A stretch of DNA of 64,000 bases, from NCBI RefSeq assembly GCF_041146795.1, contig NC_135169.1:16592352-16656351 (forward strand), read 5' to 3'. The stretch is from Maylandia zebra. Taxonomy: Eukaryota; Chordata; Actinopteri; Cichliformes; Cichlidae. The notes under the pieces were generated by a model. It had not been told where the DNA came from and made no database searches. It saw only the letters and a program-made list of their open reading frames with translations. Positions 1-13,955 of this stretch are shown piece by piece. The translations under genes were made by a program, and so were the position numbers. Position 1 is the stretch's first letter, and each line of letters begins with the position of its first letter.

Positions 1-518
1 GCTTTAGTCAATGTTTTTGAGGCAACTTTACATAATTTATTTAAGTTCTGGGAATGAAACAGATTTTACAGGTTAAAGCTGCTGTTAAAACAAAAATATT
101 TTCTTTTGAAATACACTTTAAATATTTTAAAGGGGATTTGTTTAAGGTTTTGGTTGTTAATTTTAATTTGAAACATGCTCAGCAATAATGCTCTAGACAC
201 AAGGAGTGTATACATGACACCTTTTTATTGATAAACATAAAAAAGTCTGGGGAATATATGGACTAACATGCTTTTATTTTCTTCTGTCAAATTCTCATCA
301 ACACAAATGTAAAGCTTTCTACTTTTCCCTTCTCATATCAGAAGAATAGGTATTTCAAAATAATTCTTGTTTACACCATTAAGAAAACCAAGTCAAGATA
401 ATTTTTGGTGTATTATTTTATTATTGCTACTGGGTAATAATTAGTAAACCTATGATGTCCAAATTCAACAGAAAAAAATTTACTGACATTAAGATACAAA
501 TTACACTCTGTTCCTGTG

Positions 519-524
519 TTTATT
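519..524 (-). terminator. Polyadenylation signal of left GIMAP gene
   Basis: AATAAA on the minus strand, about 65 bases after the stop codon of the minus-strand GIMAP gene. The right-arm gene has the same signal at the same distance. Confidence 0.7.
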
Positions 525-588
525 GTCCTTTATCTGCATATTGATGTGCAATTAATTACATGCAGATAAATTCAATTCACACCCATCA

Positions 589-2411
589 TCATTGTGTTTT
601 GCAGGCCCCCATCTTCACTACCACAGCTACACTTCCCACTAAAGCCCCAACTGCCGCCCCCACTGCGGTACCTACTGGTCCCACCGCAGATCCAATAAGT
701 GCTCCTGTAACTACTGCTACCCCCACTCCACTAATGGACCTACTAGTTCGTATAAAACGCTGAATGAAGCGACTGTCTTCTTCTGCCACTTTTCTTGCCT
801 CTGCAAGAGTTATAGATACATTTTCTCTCACAATTTGTTTTATCTCATCTACAATAGCTTGATAAGCCTCTTTGAATATTTCATTGGTATAGTAGCTTCC
901 TCCGTTGTCCTCAACCATCACATTGATCTTTTCCAGCAGCTCTCTGACCTGAGTGGGTTCCTTGTTTCTGTTGTTAAAAACATGATATCCTCCATGACAC
1001 TGACGGATGAAGTCAGAGAGAGCTTTACTTTCTTTAATGAAGTCCTCTATGTTGACTTCATCTGCCTCCAGATTGTCTCCATAAGTGAACAACACCATAG
1101 TGTAATGGTTTGCTTCCTTGCCAAATATCTTCTGAATCATTTTCACTGTGTTTTGTTCTTCCTCTGTAAATCGGAATGACTGCAGCACAACCAGGAACAC
1201 ATGAGGACCAGGAGCAGCAAATAAGATGCACCTAGCAATCTCTGTCACCACCTCATTGTTACTTTTTACGGTGTCAAACAGACCTGGAGTATCGACTACA
1301 GCCAGTTCTTGACCTTCAAACTGACAGGTTTCCTTCTGACACCCTGTTGTTACTGAGGAAGGAGATGATGTAGACTTGAAAGCTTTTGTTCCTAAGATGG
1401 TGTTTCCTGCTGAACTTTTCCCAACTCCAGTTTTCCCAACTAGCACAATCCTAAGACCTTTGTCCACTGGTTTCTCTTCTTCCTCCACTCCTTGTTCACC
1501 TGTGTGGAAATTTCATTGATATATCAGAATCAGAATCAGAATACTTTATTGATCCCTGGGGGAAATTATTTTTGTTACAGTGCTCCATTTTAAACCAACA
1601 TTAAGACAAGACAGACAATACACTAACTAAGAATAGTACAATATATACATATATATACATACATACATACATAAGTCACTCATAAATAAATAGTTGGAAA
1701 AGAAACATGTGTAGTTGAGTAACATGTGTAGTTGTATATTGTGTATTATAAAGGTATTAGTGACTTTTTAAATGTACCTCTACTTATCATCAGCATGTTT
1801 CTTCCACACTTCTGAAGAATTGTCAGTATAATCAGAAAAATCCTGACCTCATTATGTGTAGTTGTTAAAGCTGCGAACATGAAACGTGTTCAGTTTCATG
1901 CATCCAGCCTGCTGTAAGCTGCTCCACCCAAATCATAAACTGTGTCACTGGATGTAAACAAGTCTGAGCAAGCCTGGTAACAAATGCTTTACATACCATC
2001 TCCAAGAAAGAAAAAATCTTTGGTTTGTTTTATGACTATCTAAAATGTTAATTTCCACGGAGAAGCTGGAGAACAACAGGAGAATTCTGTCAACTAGCAA
2101 CTCACGGTTTACATTGTACTTTTGATCAGACAAAATCATCTGAAAACACAAACATGCATTTTTTTTTTTATCTCTGTGGACCGAGCACAAATTTATTCAT
2201 CAGAAAGTAGGCTTTGTGAGGTTGTCTTTGTTTGCGTACTCTACTGAGCAATTCAGACAGTTATTGTACACATGTACAAGTTTAACCCAATACATGTCTG
2301 CCAAGCTGCGTTGCTCTTTATCTAAAGTGTAAAGTACACCTGGAAAAGAGTGTGATATATAGAGAGGCACTTACCAATCTGGACAACCTGTCTGTCCTTG
2401 TCGTCTTCCAT
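589..2411 (-). CDS. GTPase IMAP family member-like protein (left arm, copy 1), two coding exons
   Basis: AIG1/GIMAP GTPase of the immune-associated nucleotide-binding family, which in vertebrates acts on lymphocyte survival and on intracellular membranes. The inferred model is exon 1 at 2375-2411 (ATG plus 36 nt, ending in a phase-1 GTAAGT donor) and exon 2 at 589-1499 (acceptor TTCCACACAG), giving about 315 residues. Visible motifs are the P-loop GKTGVGKS (about 34-41), TTGCQ (G2), DTPG (82-85), the TYGD G4 region (151-154), the family-typical LQSFRFTEEE segment, and a Gly/Ala/Val-rich hydrophobic C-terminus (about 266-307) that could insert in a membrane. The open frame alone begins at a GTG, so the exon-1 ATG is needed. 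The intron carries a LINE tail. Exact GIMAP subtype is not assignable by eye. Confidence 0.88.
1523..1749 (-). mobile_element. Short 5'-truncated LINE 3' tail in GIMAP intron
   Basis: Read on the minus strand it ends with a GGGATCAATAAAGTATTCTGA-type tail followed by repeated TTCTGA units, a common teleost LINE 3' end. The equivalent right-arm intron (about 15370) lacks it, so it inserted after the arms were formed. Both 47-kb copies carry it. A (CATA)n tract lies inside. Confidence 0.65.
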
Positions 2412-2456
2412 AGTTTTGTTTCAGGCCGTCGTCGTGTGAAGTGTGACCTGCTGAAT

Positions 2457-2468
2457 AGTTTCGTTTTC
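2457..2468 (-). promoter_or_regulatory. ISRE-type interferon response motif upstream of left GIMAP
   Basis: On the minus strand this reads GAAAACGAAACT, a perfect match to the GAAANNGAAACT core bound by IRF/ISGF3 factors. It lies 46-57 bases upstream of the exon-1 ATG. A TATA-like ATATAAG lies about 12-18 bases further upstream. Function is inferred from the motif and from interferon control of many immune GTPases. Confidence 0.6.
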
Positions 2469-2577
2469 TTCTTAGCTTTCTTATATTCTGCTTCTAGTCC
2501 CCTCCCCTTAAACATGCCATTAAGACACACTTATGTAGCTGCCTCATGCCTGTGCCGAAGACATCTCATCCCAAAGA

Positions 2578-2601
2578 TTATGTGTGTGTGTGTGTGTGTG
2601 T
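2578..2601 (+). repeat. (TG)n microsatellite upstream of left GIMAP
   Basis: About 11 TG units. The right-arm counterpart near 14524 is much shorter (about 5 CA units), a length difference between otherwise near-identical arms. Confidence 0.8.
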
Positions 2602-2699
2602 CAACCTTACATGCGCTCTCAATTCACCCGTTTCACTTCTGACCTTTTACCAGACAGAGAGACAAAAGCCACTCTCATATATGTCATAACCGAACTGAA

Positions 2700-3886
2700 A
2701 CTATGTATATGTAATCTACTGAATAAATGTTTTAATTAAGAACCTCCACTAAAAGCTTAATAAAAGAATATAAAAGTATAACAGACAATTTGAATACCCT
2801 AGTTATTCACATAGCCTCATCTAACCAGCTCCTCAGAATAACCTGGACTTAGATTCTGCGTTCGGTTTCAGTTCTGCAAACTCTCTGCAAGCCTGCAGTT
2901 TCCTGTCACTCTGACTCTGTACAGAGTGTACTCAAAATCAACAGAATCAGCACATACACACTTAAGATTATAACAAGCATTCAAAAGAATTTAAGATTAT
3001 AGATTCAACTCAACAGTTTAAAGTGGTTATAACTGCACCTGTAATAAAGGCTAATTGGGTACCAAAATGTTTAAACATCTGAATGCACTATCAATGCTGT
3101 AGATTATATTATCAATGCCATGGTAGTGATGATTATTACTAACAATAGCAGCAAAATATCTCTCCACTCTCAATACACATTATTAAAACTGTGGTCAAAC
3201 AGTACTTGTCTTGATGGAAGAAAGCAATTGATTCTTGCTGCCTGCTGATTCCTCTTCTGAACAGTGCAAGGAGTGAAAGGCAGTGCAAAGCGACGGAAAA
3301 ATCATACTCTCTAGCTAAATACCATGAGTAAACAGACCAAGAGAACTAATGTGAGTCATTAAGCCAGGTTGCGTGTCAAGAGGAGCAGGAAGAGAAAAAG
3401 AGGAACATGTCTAGACATGTCACTAGGGATCTGAAAGAGTGCTGGGCAGAAAAGACAAGACATTACTTCTCCTTGTCCTAAGTGGATGGCTGGAAACTAA
3501 CCGAGCCATCTGCACTACAACTTCCCAGTAAGGCCAAACAGATTGTTAACCGTCCTTCTCAGTAGATCATTCACTCTCAAGTAAGAGGCAGAGGCAGCAA
3601 TTCTTAGACTAAAGTGTACATTTGAGTTGACCAATGGTCATGTTATGCCTGTGGTTCCTATGCACAATGGACTAAGTACTGAAAATGCTGCCCATGAACT
3701 CTCTTTGGGGACTAAGGATGAATATATGAAATTGGCTCATGGTAAGTTGAACTTAGAATTAGACTGAATTCTGTACATCTGTGAATAATAAGTTCATGAT
3801 TTTGAACTGTCTAGCTCCTCTAACCTGGCCCGGTTAGTACAAGACAAGCTTTTGATTGTGCGTAATGATGTGTCCGCTACCTCACA
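2700..3886. other. Non-coding arm DNA between GIMAP promoter and hAT element
   Basis: No convincing coding frame or element terminus. It matches the right arm at 13956-14400 and 8633-9354. The point that corresponds to the LTR retrotransposon insertion in the right arm is intact here, near 3165-3175. Confidence 0.6.
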
Positions 3887-3894
3887 GTCTAAAG

Positions 3895-6741
<2,847 letters not shown>

Positions 6742-6829
6742 GGTGCTAGCGAGTCGGCTACAAGCTAAGCTAAGCTAAGCTAACGAGACAGTACAGAGAC
6801 AGTGAGTGAATACTTTGGCTATAAATTAG

Positions 6830-7188
6830 GTAGTGAGTACACAGAAAGTGTGCTTTGGATGAAGCACGTGAAGATTTTACTATGAAAGAAGAATGTATTT
6901 AAAAGTTGTTAATTAAATTGCTAAGCAAATAAGTGACTCAGAAACACCACTTTGTTTGAGCAGGAACAGGAAGTGATACTCTACCGCAGAGCGAGCGAAC
7001 ATAAATATGATGCTATAAACTGGTGCTGCACAATAATAGCCCTTTAGTATAATTCGGTAATTTGAGAGCGACTGTGGAAGCAATGAGCTAGTTGAGATGT
7101 TTTGGGTGTCTGACAAGGATGCTTTCCGGGCACTTCCCACCTGGAGGAGACCCCCTCCTGTTAGAACAATTAGCACATATAGGTGGCT
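6830..7188. other. Palindrome spacer DNA outside LINE
   Basis: No coding sequence or element end recognised. It is the original flank of the right-arm hAT insertion on its outer side, and has no match in the left arm. Confidence 0.5.
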
Positions 7189-7196
7189 CTTTAGAC

Positions 7197-8624
7197 TAGT
7201 GATGTGACGTTCTGTATCGAGGCTTCGAAGCTTGTGTCGAGTAATGGAGGGGGCGTTTCCGCGATGCGCGTATCGAGGCTTGCATTTATGGGAGGAGCTG
7301 AAAATGATGACGTCTGAAGCCTCGCTGCCCGGCTGTACCACGTGACTGGTTCATGAAGTGGTTCGAACTTTGCTGCGAGATATGACAGCGATAAAACCCC
7401 CCAGACTTCGTACAAAATGTAGGTGTTTGATGGAGAGCTGCGGTTAGTGAGAGTTTGGAGACAGTTTGGAGGTTTGTGAGAGTGAGGAGAGAAAGTCAGG
7501 AGAGTATGGAGCCAGCTAAGAAGAGGAGGATGTCCTCCCCTGTGTCCATCCATCCATCCATCTTCATCCGCTTTATCCGAGGCCGGGTCGCGGGGGCAGC
7601 AGCCTAAGCAAAGAGGCCCAGACCTCCCTCTCCCCAGCCACCTCCTCCAGCTTATCCGGGGGAACACCAAGGCGTTCCCAGGACAGTGTGGGAACATTTT
7701 TATTTTATTCCTCCCAACAAGGTATGTAAATTTCTACAGAAGATGTATTTTCATAATACTGATGGTGCAATAAAACTTATGTTAAGCTGTCTGTACTTTT
7801 GTACAAGGTGAAGTGTTTGCTATGTGCCAGGGAGCTGGGATATAACAACAACACCTCATCCATGCTTAGGCACTACAGAGCTTTGCATGAGAATAAGGGG
7901 AACACCAATTGTGCAGCAAGACCAGGTGAGCCATCAAATGCCAGGATAATACAGCATGCAGTAATGTTACTAAATGATGTAACAATATTATACAGCTGTA
8001 ATAAGTTATGTGTGTGATATTTATATTTGTGCTTTATCTTTATTGTCTTTCCTCAGGAGAACAATCTCCAATAGATGAAGACCTGGTTACCATGGTGATT
8101 GAGGACTCCCAGCCATTTAGCATTGTGGAGGACAAAGGATTCAAAAGATTTGTTAAATCATTAAATCCTAGCTATGTTCTCCCCACTAAAAAGGTCATAA
8201 AAGCAGTGAAAATTTAGTTTTTACTGAATAAAATATGGGCAGGACTGACGCCTCAGTGTGTAGCTGTCCATACCTCAACGTTACAAAAGCACAACCACTG
8301 TCCACACCCCAACCACACCTCACCTCACAGTAAATGATCGTTTCCATTTTAAGCATTTCCAAATGATCATTTTCCATACTGCCAGTATAAATATACACAG
8401 TATACTGCATCACTACAATATAGATGTTTTACACACTCCTTTTGTTGTTGACATTTACAGGCTGTGTGCAAAAGGCCACACTCTTCAAATTCATGCCAAC
8501 TAATATTTTTACATCCAGTAGGTGTCCTGCTAGAGCAAATGAAGCTTCAAGAAGCTTTGTGCTGGGATGAACCAATTGGATGGAAAGCTTCAGTGCTTCA
8601 TGAAGCTTCATCTGCCCATCACTA
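7197..8624 (+). mobile_element. Complete but non-autonomous hAT element, right-arm copy
   Basis: Ends are TAGTGATG...CATCACTA, flanked on both sides by an exact 8-bp duplication CTTTAGAC (7189-7196 and 8625-8632), the hallmark of hAT insertion. The interior holds a transposase start, an inserted LINE tail, a BED finger exon, an intron and a second exon fragment, but no catalytic core. Related copies lie at 18072-18833 and 21625-21756. Confidence 0.9.
7505..8217 (+). pseudogene. hAT transposase N-terminal remnant (BED finger)
   Basis: A plausible start is the ATG at 7506 (MEPAKKRRMSS), then the frame is broken by the LINE tail. The BED finger follows at about 7800-7895 (CLLC...HYRALH). A GTGAGC donor near 7925 and a TTTCCTCAG acceptor near 8056 frame an intron. 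The downstream exon encodes FSIVEDKGFKRFVKSLNPSY-type sequence and ends at 8217. The catalytic domain is deleted. Confidence 0.72.
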
Positions 8625-8632
8625 CTTTAGAC

Positions 8633-9349
8633 TGTGAGGTAGCGGACACATCATTACGCACAATCAAAAGCTTGTCTTGTACTAACCGGGCCAGGTTAGA
8701 GGAGCTAGACAGTTCAAAATCATGAACTTATTATTCACAGATGTACAGAATTCAGTCTAATTCTAAGTTCAACTTACCATGAGCCAATTTCATATATTCA
8801 TCCTTAGTCCCCAAAGAGAGTTCATGGGCAGCATTTTCAGTACTTAGTCCATTGTGCATAGGAACCACAGGCATAACATGACCATTGGTCAACTCAAATG
8901 TACACTTTAGTCTAAGAATTGCTGCCTCTGCCTCTTACTTGAGAGTGAATGATCTACTGAGAAGGACGGTTAACAATCTGTTTGGCCTTACTGGGAAGTT
9001 GTAGTGCAGATGGCTCGGTTAGTTTCCAGCCATCCACTTAGGACAAGGAGAAGTAATGTCTTGTCTTTTCTGCCCAGCACTCTTTCAGATCCCTAGTGAC
9101 ATGTCTAGACATGTTCCTCTTTTTCTCTTCCTGCTCCTCTTGACACGCAACCTGGCTTAATGACTCACATTAGTTCTCTTGGTCTGTTTACTCATGGTAT
9201 TTAGCTAGAGAGTATGATTTTTCCGTCACTTTGCACTGCCTTTCACTCCTTGCACTGTTCAGAAGAGGAATCAGCAGGCAGCAAGAATCAATTGCTTTCT
9301 TTCATCAAGACAAGTACTGTTTGACCACAGTTTTAATAATGTGTATTGA
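8633..9349. other. Non-coding right-arm DNA between hAT and LTR element
   Basis: Inverted match to 3170-3886. No gene seen. Confidence 0.55.
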
Positions 9350-9354
9350 GAGTG

Positions 9355-9562
9355 TGTTGTGTTTACAAGGTTCTATAATAAATGAAGAAAATTAGTACAT
9401 GCTGTTACCCTGTCAGACCAGGGGTGTCGCTAATGAGGCTGGGTAAGAGAAAGAGGAGAAGAAGAAAGTAGAGAGCGAGAACAAGATGGAGCTCCGCTGT
9501 AAAGCCTAAAATAAAGTGTTGAACCCAGACGTCGCCTCCGCTGCCCGATTACAAACTCAACA
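9355..9562 (+). repeat. 5' LTR of Ty3/gypsy element, copy 1
   Basis: Starts TGTTGTGTTTACAAGG and ends AAACTCAACA. An AATAAA lies about 53 bases before its end. It differs from the 3' LTR by C/A in GAACCC and C/T in GCCCGATT. Confidence 0.93.
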
Positions 9563-9576
9563 AATTGGCGACGAAG

Positions 9577-12500
9577 ATGAGCGCCTCAGTACCGAGCCCA
9601 CCGCCCTTTTTGCAACATGCGGGTGAGCCGCCAATACCGTTTATGACGTGGCGCAAATTCTTTGAGAACTACATGCTAGTGATAAATGCTACGGGAGATG
9701 CATGGCCGGAGGCGAGACGACGAGCCGTCTTATTACATTGCTTGGGACCAGAGGGACAACGACTGTTCTACACACTGCCGAATCAAGGTACAACGTTTGC
9801 TGAAGCCATGACTGCGCTTGAAAACCACTTTGTCCCTAAAGTGAATGTAGTGGCATGCAGGCACACATTCAGACAGCGAGTTCAGCGGGCTGATGAAACG
9901 GTGACCCAGTATGTTGCCGCCCTCAGAGCGTTAGCTGTGCCATGTGGTTTTGGAATAATGGAGGGTGAAATGATTAGGGATCAACTTGTTGCTATTGCTA
10001 ATCTCAGTGTTGTTAAAGAAAAATTGCTGCTGGAGGAGGACCTCACATTGGACAAGGCAGTTACTATTGCATGTCAGGTGGAGGCTGCGGTCAAGAATGC
10101 TACACTCCTCTCTGCTGCGCCCACGGCCCAGACTGCGGCAGTACAAGCTGTGGAGGTGAAGGACGCACGTCTTCGGGGAAAAAGAGGAGCGCGACCGGCT
10201 CAAGCTCGGGGACCTACATCTAAAGAATGGCACAACAAGGCAAGTGATAAAGAGCAACAGCGTCATCGTTTCAGATGTGGATCCGAGAAACACCTGGCTA
10301 ATGATAAAAACTGTCCAGCAGCAACAGTAAACTGTGATAAATGCAACAAAAAAGGGCACTTCGCCAGAGTTTGTAAATCAGCTGTAGCAGTGGTCAGGGA
10401 AGTAGTTGTTCCTGAGTTTACAGTTTTATGTGTCGATGATCACAAACTGATGACTGCAGCATGTGATAAGATTATATGCAAAATGAACATTGAAACACCA
10501 CAGGGAAACTCTCAGGTTCTGGAGTTAATTGTGGATACAGGAGCTTCAGTATCTATCCTCCCAGAAGCCATCTACAAAGAACATTTTGCACCCTGTGCTT
10601 TGACTGAACCGAAAGTTAAGCTTGTCACTTATGCAAAAGGTGACTTGCCTGTCATTGGCTGCCTACAGGCTTCAGTGAGGGTTGCAAACAATGACAGAAA
10701 AGTGCCAGGATCATTCTTCAATAACATTGATTCCTCTTCTTCCCATCATCTCGGAGCTGTTAAAGGGTTTATCCACAAAGTTCAAGTGAACAAGACAGTA
10801 CAGCCGGTTCGCCAAAAACTACGGCGTCTACCACTCAGCATACGCGAGGAGGTGTCAGCTGAATTGAAACGTCTACTCCAAGCAGGCATCATCGAACCAG
10901 TGGATGCAGCTGAATGGGTGAGTCCTCTGGTGGTGGGAAGAAAAAGTAAGGAAGACTTAAGACTTTGTGTGGATCTGCGTGAACCTAACAAGAGTGTGAT
11001 CATGGACTGTTACCCTCTTCCTCACATGGAGGATTTGTTCGCACAGCTGGCTGGGGCTACACATTTTAGCCAGATTGATTTAAGTTCAGCTTATCACCAA
11101 CTGCCTCTTCACCCTGATAGCCGAAGCCTCACAGCATTCATAACCCATGAGGGACTCTTCCGGTTTACCCGAGTTCCATTTGGACTTGCTTCAGCCCCTT
11201 CTGCCTTCCAAAAGATGATGCAAACAGTCCTAAAAGACCAGACAGGAGTACAGAACTACTTGGATGACATAATAGTGTATGGACATTCCAGAGAAGAGCA
11301 TGATGAACGGTTACAGGCTGTCCTCCAACGCCTGAAGGATGTCGGTCTGCAGATCAACTTCAACAAAAGTTCATTTGGACAGACATCTATTCCGTTCTTG
11401 GGACATGTCATTTCCAAGGATGGCCTGAGTCCCAGCCCAGACCACCTGACTGCCATTGCCAAAGCCCCTGCACCAAAGGACATGGCTGCTCTTCGTTCCT
11501 TCTTAGGCTTGACTTCGTGGTTCAGCAAATTCCTAGCAAACTATGCAACTGTGGTTGAACCACTCCGTGAGTTACTTCGGACAAGTCAGACGGCTGAACT
11601 TCAATGGACTGATACAGCAAATGAAAGCTTCAACAAACTGAAGGAAATGCTACTAAAAAGCCCAGCACTGGCAATCTTCAACCCAAATCTGCCAACGTTC
11701 ATCACCACTGATGCGTCAGATTATGGTCTTGGAGCTGTTCTGACCCAGATCAACTCAAACAATGAGGAACGTGCTGTTGCTTTTGGTTCCCGCACCCTGT
11801 CCCCAGCCGAGAGGAAATATTCAACAATTGAAAAAGAAGCCCTCGCCTGCGTATGGGCCGTTGAAAGATGGAGGACGTACATATGGGGACGCAGATTTAC
11901 TCTGAGAACTGATCACCAGGCCCTCACCACCCTGTTAAGTACTAAGGGGATGAACAGACCTGGCATGAGGATAGCACGTTGGTCAGCCAGACTGATGTGT
12001 TTCCAGTATGACTTAGAGTACCGTCCAGGAAGCCAAAATGTTATAGCTGACTGTATGTCCCGTGTTCCCCTGCATACCACAAACACAAATGAAGACTTTG
12101 AACAGGACTTAATCACAGAGATTGCTGAAATTTCTCCTCAGCTAACAGCGCTTCCACTGGCTGACTTCAAGGCAGAATGTGAAGACTGTCCTGAATTAAC
12201 AAAACTAAGACAGATCGTTCTTTCGGGCTGGCCGAAAGTAAGCAAATCCTTACCAGATGATGTCAAACCCTACTTCCTGGTCCGACATGAACTGGCAGCA
12301 GAATCACCGCTGATATTTAGAGGAACACGGCTGATTGTTCCCAAATCTCTGCGAGGAAAAGTAGTGCACCTAGCCCATGAAGGACATCAAGGCATGGTCC
12401 GAACCAAACAACGCCTGAGAGATCTATATTGGTGGCCAAACATGGATGAACTGGTCCACGAAATATTGTCCACATGCACAACCTGCCAATCGTGTGACAA

Positions 12501-13443
12501 GACTGCAGCTGTTTCACCTGCACCGTTACAACCCATCAAATTCCCAGAGGGTCCGTTTCAACATGTTGCTGTCGACATTGTTGGTCCGTTTGAACAAGGA
12601 ACCTATGACTGCAGGTTTGCCATCACACTAGTTGACTATTTCAGTAAGTGGCCTGAAGTCGCATTCACACCAAACGCCTCAACTGCGACAGTGATTGCAT
12701 TCCTGACTTCCATTTTCGCCCGTGAAGGAAACCCTTATGAAATTACAACTGATAATGGTCCGCAGTTCACCTCAGCTGCCTTTGCTGAGTTTCTCGCTGA
12801 AAGGGGCATAAAACACATAAGGACAAGCGTCTATCATCCTCAAGCAAATGGATGTGTGGAGCGCTTTAATAGAGTACTGAAGGACTCCATACAGACAGCA
12901 CAAGCTACTCAGCGACCATGGAAAACTGTGGTTACAGAACTGCTTCAAAATTATCGAGCCACTCCCCACGCTACAACCGGTGAGCCCCCTTTCCAGCTCC
13001 TCAGAGGAAGAGCCATGCGGACTAAACTCAACATCCTGCCTCCACCAAAGGATGCTGGACAATATGACCACATCAGATCCAAAGTGACATTGACACAGAA
13101 AAGAAGTGCACTTTATACGGACAGAAAGAGAGGTGCTAAACCTACTAAAGTGACTGTGGGTGCTTCAGTGAGAGTACGAAAGCCATTCCATGTGGGAAAA
13201 GGAGAGCCACAATACACCAAGCCGCTGGAGGTACAGCAGCAGACGGGTGAGAGTTCTTTCATCCTCAGCGATGGGAGAAGATGGAATGCAGCACGTCTCT
13301 CACTTGTTCCAGAGAACTCAAAAAGCACACAAAGAGCTGATACAGAGACAGAAAACATCAGCTCAGCACAGACTGCTACATGTCCCACACTGCAGAGGGA
13401 CAGACAACCACCAAGATGGACAAAAGACTTTGTTATGAAATAG
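9577..13443 (+). CDS. Gag-Pol polyprotein of Ty3/gypsy retrotransposon, copy 1
   Basis: One uninterrupted frame of 1,288 codons from the first ATG (an upstream in-frame TTG at 9565 is less likely). Order: retrotransposon Gag; two zinc knuckles (about 10261-10375); retropepsin with VDTGAS (near 10533); reverse transcriptase with YLDD (near 11260); RNase H with TTDASDYG (near 11704); integrase with an HHCC finger (near 12367) and a D, D-35-E core (D in VDIVGP, D in TDNGPQF, E in VERFN). This order (RT, RNase H, integrase) is that of Ty3/gypsy elements. Odd points: the first knuckle has Arg where the first Cys should be, and the protease lacks a visible C-terminal hydrophobic-Leu-Gly-x-Asp block, the RT following unusually soon. 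No env or clear chromodomain. Confidence 0.94.
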   Translation: MSASVPSPPPFLQHAGEPPIPFMTWRKFFENYMLVINATGDAWPEARRRAVLLHCLGPEGQRLFYTLPNQGTTFAEAMTALENHFVPKVNVVACRHTFRQRVQRADETVTQYVAALRALAVPCGFGIMEGEMIRDQLVAIANLSVVKEKLLLEEDLTLDKAVTIACQVEAAVKNATLLSAAPTAQTAAVQAVEVKDARLRGKRGARPAQARGPTSKEWHNKASDKEQQRHRFRCGSEKHLANDKNCPAATVNCDKCNKKGHFARVCKSAVAVVREVVVPEFTVLCVDDHKLMTAACDKIICKMNIETPQGNSQVLELIVDTGASVSILPEAIYKEHFAPCALTEPKVKLVTYAKGDLPVIGCLQASVRVANNDRKVPGSFFNNIDSSSSHHLGAVKGFIHKVQVNKTVQPVRQKLRRLPLSIREEVSAELKRLLQAGIIEPVDAAEWVSPLVVGRKSKEDLRLCVDLREPNKSVIMDCYPLPHMEDLFAQLAGATHFSQIDLSSAYHQLPLHPDSRSLTAFITHEGLFRFTRVPFGLASAPSAFQKMMQTVLKDQTGVQNYLDDIIVYGHSREEHDERLQAVLQRLKDVGLQINFNKSSFGQTSIPFLGHVISKDGLSPSPDHLTAIAKAPAPKDMAALRSFLGLTSWFSKFLANYATVVEPLRELLRTSQTAELQWTDTANESFNKLKEMLLKSPALAIFNPNLPTFITTDASDYGLGAVLTQINSNNEERAVAFGSRTLSPAERKYSTIEKEALACVWAVERWRTYIWGRRFTLRTDHQALTTLLSTKGMNRPGMRIARWSARLMCFQYDLEYRPGSQNVIADCMSRVPLHTTNTNEDFEQDLITEIAEISPQLTALPLADFKAECEDCPELTKLRQIVLSGWPKVSKSLPDDVKPYFLVRHELAAESPLIFRGTRLIVPKSLRGKVVHLAHEGHQGMVRTKQRLRDLYWWPNMDELVHEILSTCTTCQSCDKTAAVSPAPLQPIKFPEGPFQHVAVDIVGPFEQGTYDCRFAITLVDYFSKWPEVAFTPNASTATVIAFLTSIFAREGNPYEITTDNGPQFTSAAFAEFLAERGIKHIRTSVYHPQANGCVERFNRVLKDSIQTAQATQRPWKTVVTELLQNYRATPHATTGEPPFQLLRGRAMRTKLNILPPPKDAGQYDHIRSKVTLTQKRSALYTDRKRGAKPTKVTVGASVRVRKPFHVGKGEPQYTKPLEVQQQTGESSFILSDGRRWNAARLSLVPENSKSTQRADTETENISSAQTATCPTLQRDRQPPRWTKDFVMK

Positions 13444-13727
13444 TCCAGAGGTAAAAAGAAAGGAGAAATATGCAGATGTGAGAAATGACTGTGAAGGGAA
13501 AGTGCATTTGAGTTTCATTAGTTATCTTTAATTCCAGCTGTGACTTCTGAGAAGAGGGCACATGGTTGTTCCTTTTGATTCAGGGTTGATCCGGGGCATG
13601 TTTACTTTGCCATTACAGTTCTTTTATCAGGATATATATCTAATACTGTTCTGAAGTTACTAATTGCCACAAAAGTAAAAGGCTGTCGAATGTTTCATGT
13701 TGTGCTACAAGGGAGAGAGTATTATTT

Positions 13728-13742
13728 GAGAAAAGGGGGAGA
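13728..13742 (+). other. Polypurine tract of Ty3/gypsy element
   Basis: Fifteen purines (GAGAAAAGGGGGAGA) directly before the 3' LTR, the expected primer site for plus-strand synthesis. Confidence 0.85.
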
Positions 13743-13950
13743 TGTTGTGTTTACAAGGTTCTATAATAAATGAAGAAAATTAGTACATGCTGTTACCCTG
13801 TCAGACCAGGGGTGTCGCTAATGAGGCTGGGTAAGAGAAAGAGGAGAAGAAGAAAGTAGAGAGCGAGAACAAGATGGAGCTCCGCTGTAAAGCCTAAAAT
13901 AAAGTGTTGAAACCAGACGTCGCCTCCGCTGCCTGATTACAAACTCAACA
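13743..13950 (+). repeat. 3' LTR of Ty3/gypsy element, copy 1
   Basis: Identical to the 5' LTR except two substitutions. Followed by the GAGTG target duplication. Confidence 0.93.
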
Positions 13951-13955
13951 GAGTG

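Larger units (their letters stand above)
9355..13950 (+). mobile_element. Full-length Ty3/gypsy LTR retrotransposon, copy 1
   Basis: Two 208-bp LTRs (TGTTGTG...CTCAACA), a 5-bp target duplication GAGTG (9350-9354 and 13951-13955), a single gag-pol frame, and a polypurine tract GAGAAAAGGGGGAGA just before the 3' LTR. The primer-binding region directly after the 5' LTR begins AATTGGCGACGAAG and overlaps the start of the coding frame. The LTRs differ at two positions, so this is a fairly young but not brand-new insertion. It is absent from the left arm. Confidence 0.95.

Noticed and set aside
835-1179. Frame antisense to GIMAP exon 2 (114 codons)
   Set aside because: Shadow of a conserved coding exon; the GTPase motifs are on the other strand.
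9563-9576. TTG at 9565 as start of gag-pol
   Set aside because: A standard ATG follows four codons later at 9577, and the upstream bases probably belong to the primer-binding region.
9931-10359. Antisense frame of 142 codons in gag
   Set aside because: Shadow of the gag-pol frame with no domain.
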